From Micromonospora sp. NBRC 110009 (GTDB lineage Bacteria; Actinomycetota; Actinomycetes; Mycobacteriales; Micromonosporaceae), in contig NZ_CP130427.1 in NCBI RefSeq assembly GCF_030518795.1, forward strand, positions 5,146,001-5,210,000: 64,000 nt of DNA. The letters are read 5' to 3'. Position 1 is the stretch's first letter. Every line of letters begins with the position of its first letter. Below the pieces are notes generated by a model that made no database searches, was not told the DNA's origin, and saw only the letters and a list, made by a program, of their open reading frames with translations. Both the position numbers and the translations under genes were made by a program. Positions 15,381 through 23,028 of the stretch are shown in pieces.

Positions 15381-16729
15381 CCCGCCTCGGACTGCGCGCC
15401 CGGGTCACCGCCGCGTTCGCCGTCGGCGCGCTGCTGCTCGCCCTCGCGATGGCGCTGTTCTCCTACGACCTGACCCGCCGGTCCCTGCTGGACGAGCGGG
15501 AACGCACCGCCGTCCGGGCCGCCTACTACGACGCCGCAGTGGTCCGCAGCGGGCTGGACACCGAGGACCCGGACGTCGTGGCGGTGCTGCGCGCGCTGGA
15601 CACCGGCAGCACCCGGCGGCCCCTGCTGCACCTGCCCGACGGCTGGTACGCCCGCACCGCCGACATCGGCGCCGGCGCGGTCCCGGTCGAGCTGCAGCGC
15701 ATGGTCGCGGCCGGGCAGCCGGGCGTGCAGCGGATCCGGGTCGACGGCCAGCCGACCCTGCTGGTCGGGGTGCCGCTCTCCGCCGGAGTGGGCTACTACG
15801 AGCTGACCTCGCTGCGCGAGGTCGAGGCGACCTTCCAGGTCGTCGGCCTGGCGCTGACCGCGGTGGCCATCATGGTCGCCGGGGCCGGCGCCGCCCTCGG
15901 CTGGTACGCGACCCGGCACAGCGTACGGCCGCTGACCGCGGTCGCCGACGCGGCGGAACGGATCGCCGCCGGTGACTTCGCCACCCGGCTCGACCCCACC
16001 ACCGACCCGGACCTGACCCGGCTCTCCAGCTCGTTCAACCACATGGTCGACCAGTTGGTCCGCCGGATCGAGCGGGACCGCCGGTTCGCCGCCGACGTCA
16101 GCCACGAGCTGCGGTCCCCGCTGCAGACCCTGGCCGCCGCCGCCAGCGTGCTGACCCGCCGCGCCGGGCACCAGGACGAGCGCACGGCGACCGCCGCCGG
16201 GCTGGTCGTCGACGAGGTGGCCCGGTTCCAGCGGCTGGTGGACGACCTGATCCAGCTGGCGCGTACCGAGCAGCCGGCGCACCGCGAGCCGGTCGAGGTG
16301 GCCGCGCTGGCCCGGGCGGCCTGCCGGAGCCGGTCGCTGCCCGAGCACCTGGTCGAGGTGGTCGGCGACGCGCCGACCCAGTGGCACGTCGACCGGCGCC
16401 GGGTCGAGCAGACCCTGCTGAACCTGCTGGAGAACGCCGTCCGCTACGGCGGCGGGCCGGTCGGCGTCCGGCTGTCGCTGCGCGACGGCGGGGTCGGCGT
16501 GATCGACGTCGACGACGACGGCCCGGGGGTGCCGGAGGGCGACCGGGAGGCCATCTTCGACCGCTTCGTCCGAGGTCGGGCCGCGCACGCCCGCGCCGGC
16601 ACCGACGGCACCGGCCTCGGGCTGGCCCTGGTGGCCCAGCACGCGGCCGCGCACGGCGGCCACGCGACGGTCCTCGACCGGGACCGGGGCGCCCGGTTCC
16701 GGGTCGAGCTGCCGGGGGCCCGCGGATGA
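15377..16729 (+). CDS. Sensor histidine kinase of the 14.7-17.3 kb system
   Basis: 450 residues. Two membrane helices (about 8-30 and 155-180) frame a 120-residue extracytoplasmic sensor. A HAMP domain follows (TRHSVRPLTAVADAAERIAAG), then the DHp helix with phosphoacceptor His243 in ADVSHELRSPL, and the ATPase domain with N box (LLNLLENAVRYGGG), G1 (DDDGPGVP), F box (FDRFVRG) and G2 (GTGLGLALV). All catalytic elements are present. It overlaps the regulator by ATGA and the lipoprotein by ATGAG, so the three proteins form one coupled system, similar in order to MtrAB-LpqB. Confidence 0.95.
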   Translation: MTRLGLRARVTAAFAVGALLLALAMALFSYDLTRRSLLDERERTAVRAAYYDAAVVRSGLDTEDPDVVAVLRALDTGSTRRPLLHLPDGWYARTADIGAGAVPVELQRMVAAGQPGVQRIRVDGQPTLLVGVPLSAGVGYYELTSLREVEATFQVVGLALTAVAIMVAGAGAALGWYATRHSVRPLTAVADAAERIAAGDFATRLDPTTDPDLTRLSSSFNHMVDQLVRRIERDRRFAADVSHELRSPLQTLAAAASVLTRRAGHQDERTATAAGLVVDEVARFQRLVDDLIQLARTEQPAHREPVEVAALARAACRSRSLPEHLVEVVGDAPTQWHVDRRRVEQTLLNLLENAVRYGGGPVGVRLSLRDGGVGVIDVDDDGPGVPEGDREAIFDRFVRGRAAHARAGTDGTGLGLALVAQHAAAHGGHATVLDRDRGARFRVELPGARG

Positions 16730-17289
16730 GGTGCGCCCGCCTGCTGCCGGTGCTGGCCGTCGCCGTGCTGCTCGGCGGGTGCGGGGTGCCGGTCGACGAC
16801 CAGCCGCGTCCGGTGCCGGCCCCGCCCGGCGGGTTTCCCAGCCCGACCGGCACGGCCACCGCCGACCCGGACGGCCGGGTGGACGAGACGCTCTGCTTCG
16901 TCCGCGCCGACGGGCTGGCGGCGGTCACCCGCCGGGTCGACGGTCTGCCGGGGGTGGACGCCCACCTGCAGCACCTGCTGGCCGGACCGGACGGCGCCGA
17001 GCGGGACCGCGGCCTGGCCAGCGCGCTGCCCGGGACCATCACGGTCGCCGGGGCCACCTCGACCGGCACTGTCGCGACGGTCGACGTCCGGCAGGCCGGC
17101 GAGGACACCGGCCGCAACGACGAGGTCCTCGCCTTCGGACAGATCGTCTGCACGCTGACCCAGCGCCCCGATGTGGACAGTGTCGCGTTCCAGCGCGACG
17201 GGCAGCCGCTGGAGGTGCCCCGGGCCGACGGGTCGCTGTCGTCGCTGCCGCTGACCGCCGCCGACTACCGGCCGCTGCTGCGGCGCTGA
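16726..17289 (+). CDS. GerMN-domain lipoprotein
   Basis: 187 residues. MRCARLLPVLAVAVLLGGC is a lipoprotein signal with the lipobox LGGC at residues 16-19. After a Pro-rich linker, residues 45-170 form a GerMN-type domain (HLQHLLAGPDGAERDRGLAS, VDVRQAGEDTGRNDEVLAFG). This domain is also found in LpqB, the lipoprotein that works with the MtrB kinase in mycobacteria, so a sensing or modulating role for the adjacent kinase on the outside of the membrane is likely. The ATG overlaps the kinase stop. Start and signal are unambiguous. Confidence 0.85.
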   Translation: MRCARLLPVLAVAVLLGGCGVPVDDQPRPVPAPPGGFPSPTGTATADPDGRVDETLCFVRADGLAAVTRRVDGLPGVDAHLQHLLAGPDGAERDRGLASALPGTITVAGATSTGTVATVDVRQAGEDTGRNDEVLAFGQIVCTLTQRPDVDSVAFQRDGQPLEVPRADGSLSSLPLTAADYRPLLRR

Positions 17290-17368
17290 CGCCGGCCCGG
17301 GCGTCCGGATGGCGGTCGCCCGGCAACCCGGTTGATTCGGGTCGGGGCGAGGTGCTTGCTTTCCGGCA

Positions 17369-18124
17369 CCGCTGGCGGCCAGCGACGCCGAGGACGAACT
17401 GGCCGACTGGCTGGACGAGCGGGGCGTCGCGGCCGGCTGGGACCTGGCGCCCACCCTGGTGGCCGGCGGCGCCGATCCGGAGTGGCTGGCCCGGGTCGAG
17501 GCGGTGGTGGGGACGGCGCACCTGGAGACCGCGGTCGGGTGGCTCACGTACACCATCGACACCGAGCTGCTGATGCGGGAGATCGACGAGGCGGTCGGGC
17601 GGATCTCCGGGCTGGTCGGTGCCGCCAAGCAGTACTCGCAGCTCGACCGCGCGCCCTACCAGGTGGTGGACGTGCACGAGCTGCTGGACGCCACGCTGGT
17701 GATGGTCAAGGCGAAGGTTCCGGGCGGGGTGCGCGTGGTCAAGGAGTACGACCGGTCGCTGCCGCCGATCGCCGCGTACGCGGCCGAACTGAAGCAGGTC
17801 TGGACCAACCTGATCGACAACGCGTTGAGCGCCATGGGTGGCACCGGCACCCTGGCCATCCGCACCGGCCGGGACGGGAACCAGGTCACGGTCGCGATCA
17901 GCGACACCGGGCCGGGCATCCCGGCGGAGGTCCGACCCCGGATCTTCGAGCCGTTCTTCACCACCAAGCCGGTGGGGGAGGGCACCGGGCTCGGCCTCGA
18001 CATCTCGTACCGGATCGTGGTCAACAAGCACCACGGTGACATCCGGGTGGACAGCCGGCCCGGTGCCACGACGTTCCGGGTGCTGCTGCCGGTCGCGCCG
18101 GAGGGCGTACGGCCCGGGTCGTGA
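17369..18124 (+). pseudogene. 5'-truncated histidine kinase (ATPase half only)
   Basis: From 17369 the frame reads PLAASDAEDELADWLDERG and continues to a complete C-terminal kinase ATPase domain: NLIDNALSAMGG (N box), DTGPGIP (G1), EPFFTTKP (F box), GTGLGLDISYRIV (G2), ending at 18124. From knowledge of actinobacterial relatives, full-length proteins have about 230 more residues upstream: a cyclic-nucleotide-type sensor domain and the His-bearing dimerisation helix. None of that is here: a TGA stands in frame at 17333-17335 and no ATG or GTG precedes the conserved part. GTG 17459 could start a 221-residue remnant that would lack a phosphoacceptor His. Probable deletion product; the remaining frame is intact. 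Confidence 0.72.
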
Positions 18125-18137
18125 CCGCAGGCCCGGC

Positions 18138-18659
18138 TCAGGGCCGGCGGTCGGGGCCGGGCCCGGCTCCGGTCGCGCGGCGGATGTCGAGCAGGTGGTG
18201 CTCACCCTCGTGGATGGTGTGCTGCCCGAGCCAGAGCAGCGTCCGGGCCTGCCGCTGCGGCCACGGGTAGACGCCGGTGCGGGCGAGTTCCGCCGGGCCG
18301 AGCACCGCGAACCGGGCCGCCAGGTCGTCGGCGGCCGTGGCCAGTTCGGCGAGCACGCTCGCCGGTTCCTGCTCGTTGTACCGCTCCGTGACGGCGCGTT
18401 CGTCCCGGCCCATGGGGACGAACTCCGGTGCGTCGACGCGTAGCGCGAGGGCCAGCCGTTCGCCCTGGACGCGCAGCACATCGCGGACGTGGCAGGTGTA
18501 CTCCAGCGGCGACCACACCCCTTCGGCCGGTCGCCGGCGTTGGTCCGGCGCCGCGCCCAGCGCGGTCGCGTAGCGCGCGCCCAGCCCGCGCAGCAGTTCC
18601 GGCAGCGCCTCACCCGGCACTTCGGAGTAGACGAAGAGACACTCGTCGCACCGGTCCAC
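18138..18659 (-). CDS. DinB-like (DinB_2) protein
   Basis: 173 residues from the chosen GTG at 18659 (DRCDECLFVYSEVPGEALP), the point where similarity to actinobacterial DinB_2 proteins begins; an ATG at 18752 would add 31 Arg/Gly-rich residues. It is a four-helix-bundle type protein with the histidines expected for the DinB metal site (EYTCHVRDVL; LGQHTIHEGEHHLLD). Relatives act as mycothiol- or bacillithiol-dependent transferases or are uncharacterised. It is tail-to-tail with the truncated kinase (13 bases) and divergent from the sigma-factor gene. Confidence 0.8.
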   Translation of the reverse strand: MDRCDECLFVYSEVPGEALPELLRGLGARYATALGAAPDQRRRPAEGVWSPLEYTCHVRDVLRVQGERLALALRVDAPEFVPMGRDERAVTERYNEQEPASVLAELATAADDLAARFAVLGPAELARTGVYPWPQRQARTLLWLGQHTIHEGEHHLLDIRRATGAGPGPDRRP

Positions 18660-18743
18660 GCCGCGGAGGATAGGCCGTTCCCGACCGGCCGGTGTGTCCC
18701 GGAAGCCGCGATGGTGTGGCCCGGATCGCCCTCGACCCTCGGC

Positions 18744-18778
18744 ATATCGCACCCGAATGGATGCTTATGGGTGATATA
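18744..18778. promoter_or_regulatory. Imperfect inverted repeat in the DinB/sigma intergenic region
   Basis: ATATC-G-CACCC (18744-18754) and GGGTG-ATAT (18769-18777) are imperfect inverted arms about 25 bases apart centre to centre, in an AT-richer patch of an otherwise GC-rich region. It could be an operator for the sigma factor or the DinB gene. Only the symmetry is observed. Confidence 0.3.
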
Positions 18779-18794
18779 TCCATCGGCCGTTCGG

Positions 18795-18824
18795 TTGAGC
18801 GGACGACGACTTTTGGTTTAGGGT
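18795..18824 (+). promoter_or_regulatory. Promoter candidate for the sigma-factor gene
   Basis: TTGAGC (18795-18800), an 18-base spacer and TAGGGT (18819-18824) form a fair housekeeping-type promoter, 56 bases before the ATG. No GTTT/GGGTAT SigF-type element is present, so autoregulation by the encoded factor is not apparent here. Confidence 0.4.
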
Positions 18825-18880
18825 GACTGGCACGACCGGTGCTGGGAGGCACCCGTTCTCCTCAGGACAGGAAGGGCAGC

Positions 18881-19690
18881 ATGACCACGACGACCATCGC
18901 CCCGACGATCACCGAGGCGCACCGCGCAGCGGTCACCGGTGAGGAGACCCGCGCCAGCGAGCTGATCGCGGCGCTGGCCGCGCTGCCGGAGGCGCACCCG
19001 GAGCGGGCCGCGCTGCGCAACCAGGTCATCGAGGCGTGGCTGCCGCTCGCCAACCACCTGGCCGCCCGCTACAGCGGGCGGGGTGAGCCGGCCGGCGACC
19101 TGGCCCAGACGGCGGCCCTCGGCCTGATCAAGGCGGTGGACCGGTTCGACGCCTCGCGCGGCGTGGACTTCGCCGGCTTCGCCATCCCGACCATCCTCGG
19201 CGAGATCAAGCGGCACTTCCGCGACCGCACCTGGAACATCCGGGTGCCGCGCCGCCTGCAGGAGCTGCGGCTGCGCATCTCGGAGGCGAACAGCACGCTC
19301 ACCCAGACCCTCAACCGGGCGCCGACCGTCGCCGACATCGCCAACCATCTCGACCTCACGGAGGAAGAGGTGCTCGAGGGCCTGGAAGGCGCCCGCGCCT
19401 ACAACGCGGTCTCGCTCTCCACCCCGATCGGCGACGGTGACAGCGCCACCGAGCTGGGCGACACCATCGGCGCCGAGGACAACGAGTACGAGCTGGCGGA
19501 GCTGCGCGCCTCGCTCGGCCCGGCGCTGGCCACCCTGGACGAGCGGGAGCAAAAGATCCTCACCCTGCGCTTCTACGGCAACCTGACCCAGAGCGAGATC
19601 GCCGCCCGCGTCGGTGTGTCCCAGATGCATGTCTCCCGGCTGCTCGCCCGCGCGCTGACCAAGCTGCGCGGCCAGCTCGCCGCGGCCTGA
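18881..19690 (+). CDS. SigB/SigF-family alternative RNA polymerase sigma factor
   Basis: 269 residues. Region 2 (about 45-115) has LAARYSGRGEPAGDLAQTAA and RFDASRGVDFAGFAIPTILG, typical of SigB/SigF/SigG factors; KRHFRDRTWNIRVPRRLQEL is the group's region 2.4-3.0 signature. Region 3 follows (APTVADIANHLDLTEEEVLE), and region 4 has the helix-turn-helix (TQSEIAARVGVSQMHVSRLL). The ATG at 18881 with AGGAAGGG upstream was chosen over 18839. No anti-sigma gene is adjacent, unusual for SigF-type factors; the STAS protein at 13599 is the nearest possible partner-switch component. Three SigB-type promoter candidates occur in this window. Confidence 0.94.
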   Translation: MTTTTIAPTITEAHRAAVTGEETRASELIAALAALPEAHPERAALRNQVIEAWLPLANHLAARYSGRGEPAGDLAQTAALGLIKAVDRFDASRGVDFAGFAIPTILGEIKRHFRDRTWNIRVPRRLQELRLRISEANSTLTQTLNRAPTVADIANHLDLTEEEVLEGLEGARAYNAVSLSTPIGDGDSATELGDTIGAEDNEYELAELRASLGPALATLDEREQKILTLRFYGNLTQSEIAARVGVSQMHVSRLLARALTKLRGQLAAA

Positions 19691-19710
19691 CCCGCCCCGC
19701 CCACCGACCC

Positions 19711-19746
19711 ACGCACCGCCACCGGCTCCCCCCGGTGGCGGTGCGT
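19711..19746. terminator. Bidirectional terminator between sigma and GH65 genes
   Basis: A perfect 15-bp stem (ACGCACCGCCACCGG / CCGGTGGCGGTGCGT) with a six-base loop lies between the convergent ends. There is no T-run, as usual in GC-rich actinomycetes. Confidence 0.8.
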
Positions 19747-19748
19747 TG

Positions 19749-22250
19749 TCAGGTACGTCCCGGGTGCGGGAGCTGGCGAGCCGGGGCGGCTGCACTCCGG
19801 GGGGCCGCGCCGAGGGCGACGGTGACGGTGGCGCCGGGGGAGAGCAGCAGCGACTGGTCCCGGACGGCCACCGGGACGGGCTGGTCCCCGCCGGGACCGG
19901 CCGTGATGCGGACCTCCTGGTGGTCGACGTGCAGGACGAGCAACCGGTTCCGGTACCGGAGCACGCAGTCGAGCTGGTCGATCCGCTCCGGCAACTGCGG
20001 GTTGAGCCGCAGCACGTCGCCGCGGACCTCCAGCCCGGTGTAGCAGCGCTGCAGGATGTCCAACGTGCCGGCGGTGGCGCCGAGGTGGATGCCCGCCCGG
20101 GTCGAGCTGTGCGCGGGGTCCGCCAGGTCGGTGCCGAGCGCGTCCAGGAGCATGTCGACGGAGCGGCGGCGGTCGGTGCGGGCCAGCACCCACGCGTGCG
20201 CGATCCGGCTCAGCGTCGAGCCGTGGGTGGTCCGGCTGAGGTAGTGGTCGACGGTGGCGGGGATCCGCGCCGGGTCGAAGTCGTAGCCCAGCTCGGTGAT
20301 CAGTGCGGTGAGCTCCTCGGCGCTGAACAGGTACAGCAGCATCAGCACGTCGGCCTGCTTGGAGATCTTGTAGCGGTTCGGGTCGTCTCCCTCGGCCTGC
20401 AACAGCGGCCCGAGTTGCCGCAGGTCGCCGTAGCGCTGCCGGTACCGGTCCCAGTCCAGCTCCGCCAGGTCGTCGTAGCCTTCGAACTGCGCGAGGATGC
20501 CGTCCGGCAGGAAGGCGAGGCGGAGCCGGCGGGCGATGTGCCGCCACCGCCCACGCTCCGCGGCCGGGACCTCCGCGGTCCGCCACGGCGCGGCGCCCGG
20601 GTGCCGGTCCTGGATCTCGCACGCCTCGCCCGCCCGGGCGAGCACCCACGCGACCATCACGTTCAGGTACGCGCAGTTGTCCAGCCCCTGGCCGGCGCGG
20701 CCCGGGTAGCCGTCGTGGAACTCGTCCGGCCCCAGCACACCGCGGATGTCGTAGCGGTCGTCGGAGGGGTCGTAGGTGGCCAGGCCGGCCCAGAAGCGGG
20801 CGGTCTCGACCAGCAGTTCCGCCCCCCGGCCGGTGAGGAAGGAGAGATCGCCGGTCGTCTCCCAGTAGCGCCACACCGAGTAGGACACCGCGAGGTTGAC
20901 GTGGTGCTGCCGGCCGGTGCGGTCGTCCTGCCACTCACCGGTGACGGGGGAGGGGGACCGGGACGGGCTCTCGTCCCGGCCGCTCGCGGCGCTCTGCCAC
21001 GGGAAGAGCGCTCCGGCCATCCCGGTGGCGGCCGCCTGCCGCCGGGCCGCCGGCAACCGTCGGTACCGGTACTCCAGCAGCGCGCGGGTCAGCTCCGGCA
21101 GGCGCAGGTTCAGGTACGGGTAGATGAACAGTTCGTCCCAGAACACGTGCCCGTGGTAGCCCTCGCCGTGCAGGCCCCGGGCCGGCACTCCGGCGTCGAG
21201 GTCGACGGTGTGCGGCGACAGCGTCTGGAGCAGATGAAAGGTCTGCACCCGCAGTGGCAACTGCCACCCGTGCTCCTCGCCGACGTCGAGCCGGAACCGG
21301 GCCCACAACCGGTCCCAGGCCGTGACGTGCTCGGCGAGCAGCACGTCGAACGTCCCGGCCCAGCGCAGCTCCGCGCACGCCGCGGTGAGCGGGTGGTGCA
21401 CCGCGCGGTCCCGCCCGCAGCCGACCGCGACCGTCTTGTCCACCGACACCGGCACCCCGGCCGTCACGTCGACGCCCCGCACCTCTGCCACGTCGTCCGC
21501 CCCCCGCACCACCGTCCGGGGGACACCGGCGTCGGCGCCGGCGATCTCGACGGCGGTGCGGGCGGCGACCGCGACCGGTTGCCGCGAGCCGGTCGTCAGG
21601 GCCGTCAACCAGAGCGTCGGACCGTCCGCGCCGCCGGTGACGTCGGTGAGGTGCCGGCCGCAGGCCCCACCCACGTCCGCCGTGTTGGCGTTGACCACCC
21701 CGCCGTCGATGCCTGATCTGATCTCCAGCCGGCCCGACCAGTTCTCCGCGACGACGCGCGTCCGGAGCCCGGCGAGGTGCGGGTTGGCCATCGACACCAG
21801 CCGCTGCTGGCGGATCCGGGTGCGCCGCAGATCGCGGTCTACGACCAGGAGTTCGCGCAAATAGATGCCGCGGCGCAGGTCCAGCAGCCGGTGCTCGTGG
21901 ATCCGCCGCGCGCGCCCCGGCGCATACCATTCGCCGCCGGCGGGGCGGAAGGTCAGCGGCAGCCAGTTCGGCAGGTTGACGATCGTCTCCTCGCCGTCCG
22001 GCCGGTCCGCGCCGCCCACCAGCCGGTTGTGGAATCCGGCCAGGTAGCTGCCCGGGTAGTGGACGCCGTCGGCCGTCGCCTCGGGGGCCGCCCCGCGGGT
22101 GGCCAGGTAGCCGTTGCCCAGGGTCAGCATGGTCTCCCGGGTGCCTTCCCCCGCCGGGTCGCCGTCCTGATAGCCGAGCGCCCAGGCCGGCGGCAGGTCA
22201 CCGGTGCACAGCTCGCACGCGGGGTCCGGGTTCCGCTGATCAGGTCTCAC
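19749..22250 (-). CDS. Glycoside hydrolase family 65 phosphorylase/hydrolase
   Basis: 833 residues, the usual GH65 length (trehalose, kojibiose, nigerose or maltose phosphorylases and some hydrolases). The N-terminal beta-sandwich begins around ALGYQDGDPAGEGTRETM and includes TLGNGYLATRG. The catalytic (alpha/alpha)6 barrel holds GYHGHVFWDELFIYPYLN and the general acid Glu510 in VLGPDEFHDGYPG. THGSTLSRIAHAW and GIHLGATAGTLDILQRCYTG are the conserved C-terminal segments near the phosphate/substrate pocket. No signal peptide, so intracellular disaccharide breakdown is likely. GTG 22250 follows GAGGGTGGT; the frame is open further upstream. The neighbouring alpha-glucan genes suggest an alpha-linked glucobiose substrate. 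Confidence 0.9.
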   Translation of the reverse strand: MRPDQRNPDPACELCTGDLPPAWALGYQDGDPAGEGTRETMLTLGNGYLATRGAAPEATADGVHYPGSYLAGFHNRLVGGADRPDGEETIVNLPNWLPLTFRPAGGEWYAPGRARRIHEHRLLDLRRGIYLRELLVVDRDLRRTRIRQQRLVSMANPHLAGLRTRVVAENWSGRLEIRSGIDGGVVNANTADVGGACGRHLTDVTGGADGPTLWLTALTTGSRQPVAVAARTAVEIAGADAGVPRTVVRGADDVAEVRGVDVTAGVPVSVDKTVAVGCGRDRAVHHPLTAACAELRWAGTFDVLLAEHVTAWDRLWARFRLDVGEEHGWQLPLRVQTFHLLQTLSPHTVDLDAGVPARGLHGEGYHGHVFWDELFIYPYLNLRLPELTRALLEYRYRRLPAARRQAAATGMAGALFPWQSAASGRDESPSRSPSPVTGEWQDDRTGRQHHVNLAVSYSVWRYWETTGDLSFLTGRGAELLVETARFWAGLATYDPSDDRYDIRGVLGPDEFHDGYPGRAGQGLDNCAYLNVMVAWVLARAGEACEIQDRHPGAAPWRTAEVPAAERGRWRHIARRLRLAFLPDGILAQFEGYDDLAELDWDRYRQRYGDLRQLGPLLQAEGDDPNRYKISKQADVLMLLYLFSAEELTALITELGYDFDPARIPATVDHYLSRTTHGSTLSRIAHAWVLARTDRRRSVDMLLDALGTDLADPAHSSTRAGIHLGATAGTLDILQRCYTGLEVRGDVLRLNPQLPERIDQLDCVLRYRNRLLVLHVDHQEVRITAGPGGDQPVPVAVRDQSLLLSPGATVTVALGAAPRSAAAPARQLPHPGRT

Positions 22251-22554
22251 CGCACCACCCTCGGGTGGAGGCGGGCCCCTCCGCGGACGATCACGGGGTC
22301 GCTCGCACTCCGGGTGTTTGGCGAGCTTCGCACCAGTAAAGGGTATTGAGCTGCCCGGCCCTTCCGGGCCCGGTGTCCCAGATCGGTGTCGGACCACGGC
22401 ATCGGTGACCTGGCCTGAGCCGCTGCACTGGCCGAAGGGATGAGGCGGGTGGGTCCCCGGGGTACTTGATCTTCGCGGACTCTTGTGGTATTATGTCCGT
22501 TTCTGGTTGGTAGCGTGGCGGCGCTCCCCGAACCACCGGAAAGGACCAGTCGCC
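22251..22554. other. Intergenic region between GH65 and NTF2-like genes
   Basis: This 304-base divergent gap holds a strong promoter for the right-hand gene (22466-22494) and a short hairpin (GGCCC-TTCC-GGGCC at 22357-22370). An AT-richer stretch around 22335-22350 could carry the leftward GH65 promoter, but no convincing hexamers were found there. No additional coding sequence is supported. Confidence 0.5.
22466..22494 (+). promoter_or_regulatory. Strong housekeeping promoter for the NTF2-like gene
   Basis: TTGATC (22466-22471), exactly 17 bases, and TATTAT (22489-22494) make one of the best sigma-70-type promoters in the window, 60 bases before the ATG. Confidence 0.72.
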
Positions 22555-22959
22555 ATGCCTCAGACGCCCACCCTCGACGCCCGTCTCCGCCGCTTCTTCG
22601 CCGCCTTCGCGCCGGACGCGGAGAGCGGCGACCCGGACGGTTTCGGTGCCCTGTTCGCCGATCCGTTCCTGGTCGCCGACGAGGGCGGCGCCCGGCCCGT
22701 GCCCCGGGCCGCGTTCCTCGCCGCCCTGCCCCGTCGGGCGCAGCTGTTCGCCGAGGCCGGGCTCGGCCCGGCGACGCTGACCGACCTCACGTACCAGCGC
22801 CTCGACGACCGGTACGTCCTCGCCCGCACCGACTGGGACGCCCCGCGGGTCGACGCGGGCCCGCCGGTGCGGCTGGCGTCGTCGTACCTGCTGCACGACG
22901 ACGGCGACCGCCTCCGCGTGGTGCTCTACCTCAACCACCAGGGCCTGCCGGCAGCCTGA
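22555..22959 (+). CDS. NTF2-like (SnoaL-type) small protein
   Basis: 134 residues beginning PQTPTLDARLRRFFAAFAPD, with GFGALFADPFLVADEGGARP and RLDDRYVLARTDWDAP. The helix-then-curved-sheet pattern and length fit the NTF2-like/SnoaL cone fold, which serves as enzymes or ligand-binding proteins. No catalytic residues can be assigned. Start ATG 22555 has GGAAAGGACC upstream and follows a strong promoter, so expression may be high. It forms a single-gene unit closed by a perfect hairpin at 22973. Confidence 0.65.
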   Translation: MPQTPTLDARLRRFFAAFAPDAESGDPDGFGALFADPFLVADEGGARPVPRAAFLAALPRRAQLFAEAGLGPATLTDLTYQRLDDRYVLARTDWDAPRVDAGPPVRLASSYLLHDDGDRLRVVLYLNHQGLPAA

Positions 22960-22972
22960 GCCGACCGGTGGA

Positions 22973-23003
22973 CGGCCCGGCGGGTGGCTGGCCCGCCGGG
23001 CCG
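22973..23003. terminator. Terminator between NTF2-like and GH87-like genes
   Basis: Perfect 12-bp stem CGGCCCGGCGGG / CCCGCCGGGCCG with a seven-base loop, between convergent genes; it probably serves both strands. Confidence 0.72.
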
Positions 23004-23028
23004 CGTGCCGATCCGGCGACCGGTCAGC

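Noticed and set aside
17332..18039. Open frame in another register over the truncated kinase
   Set aside because: The kinase motifs (N, G1, F, G2 boxes) are in the frame of 17369-18124; the other frame is Arg/Gly/Ala shadow sequence.
22460..22465. GGGTAC as a SigB-type -10 box for the NTF2-like gene
   Set aside because: No GNNT at proper spacing; a much better housekeeping promoter (22466-22494) follows immediately.
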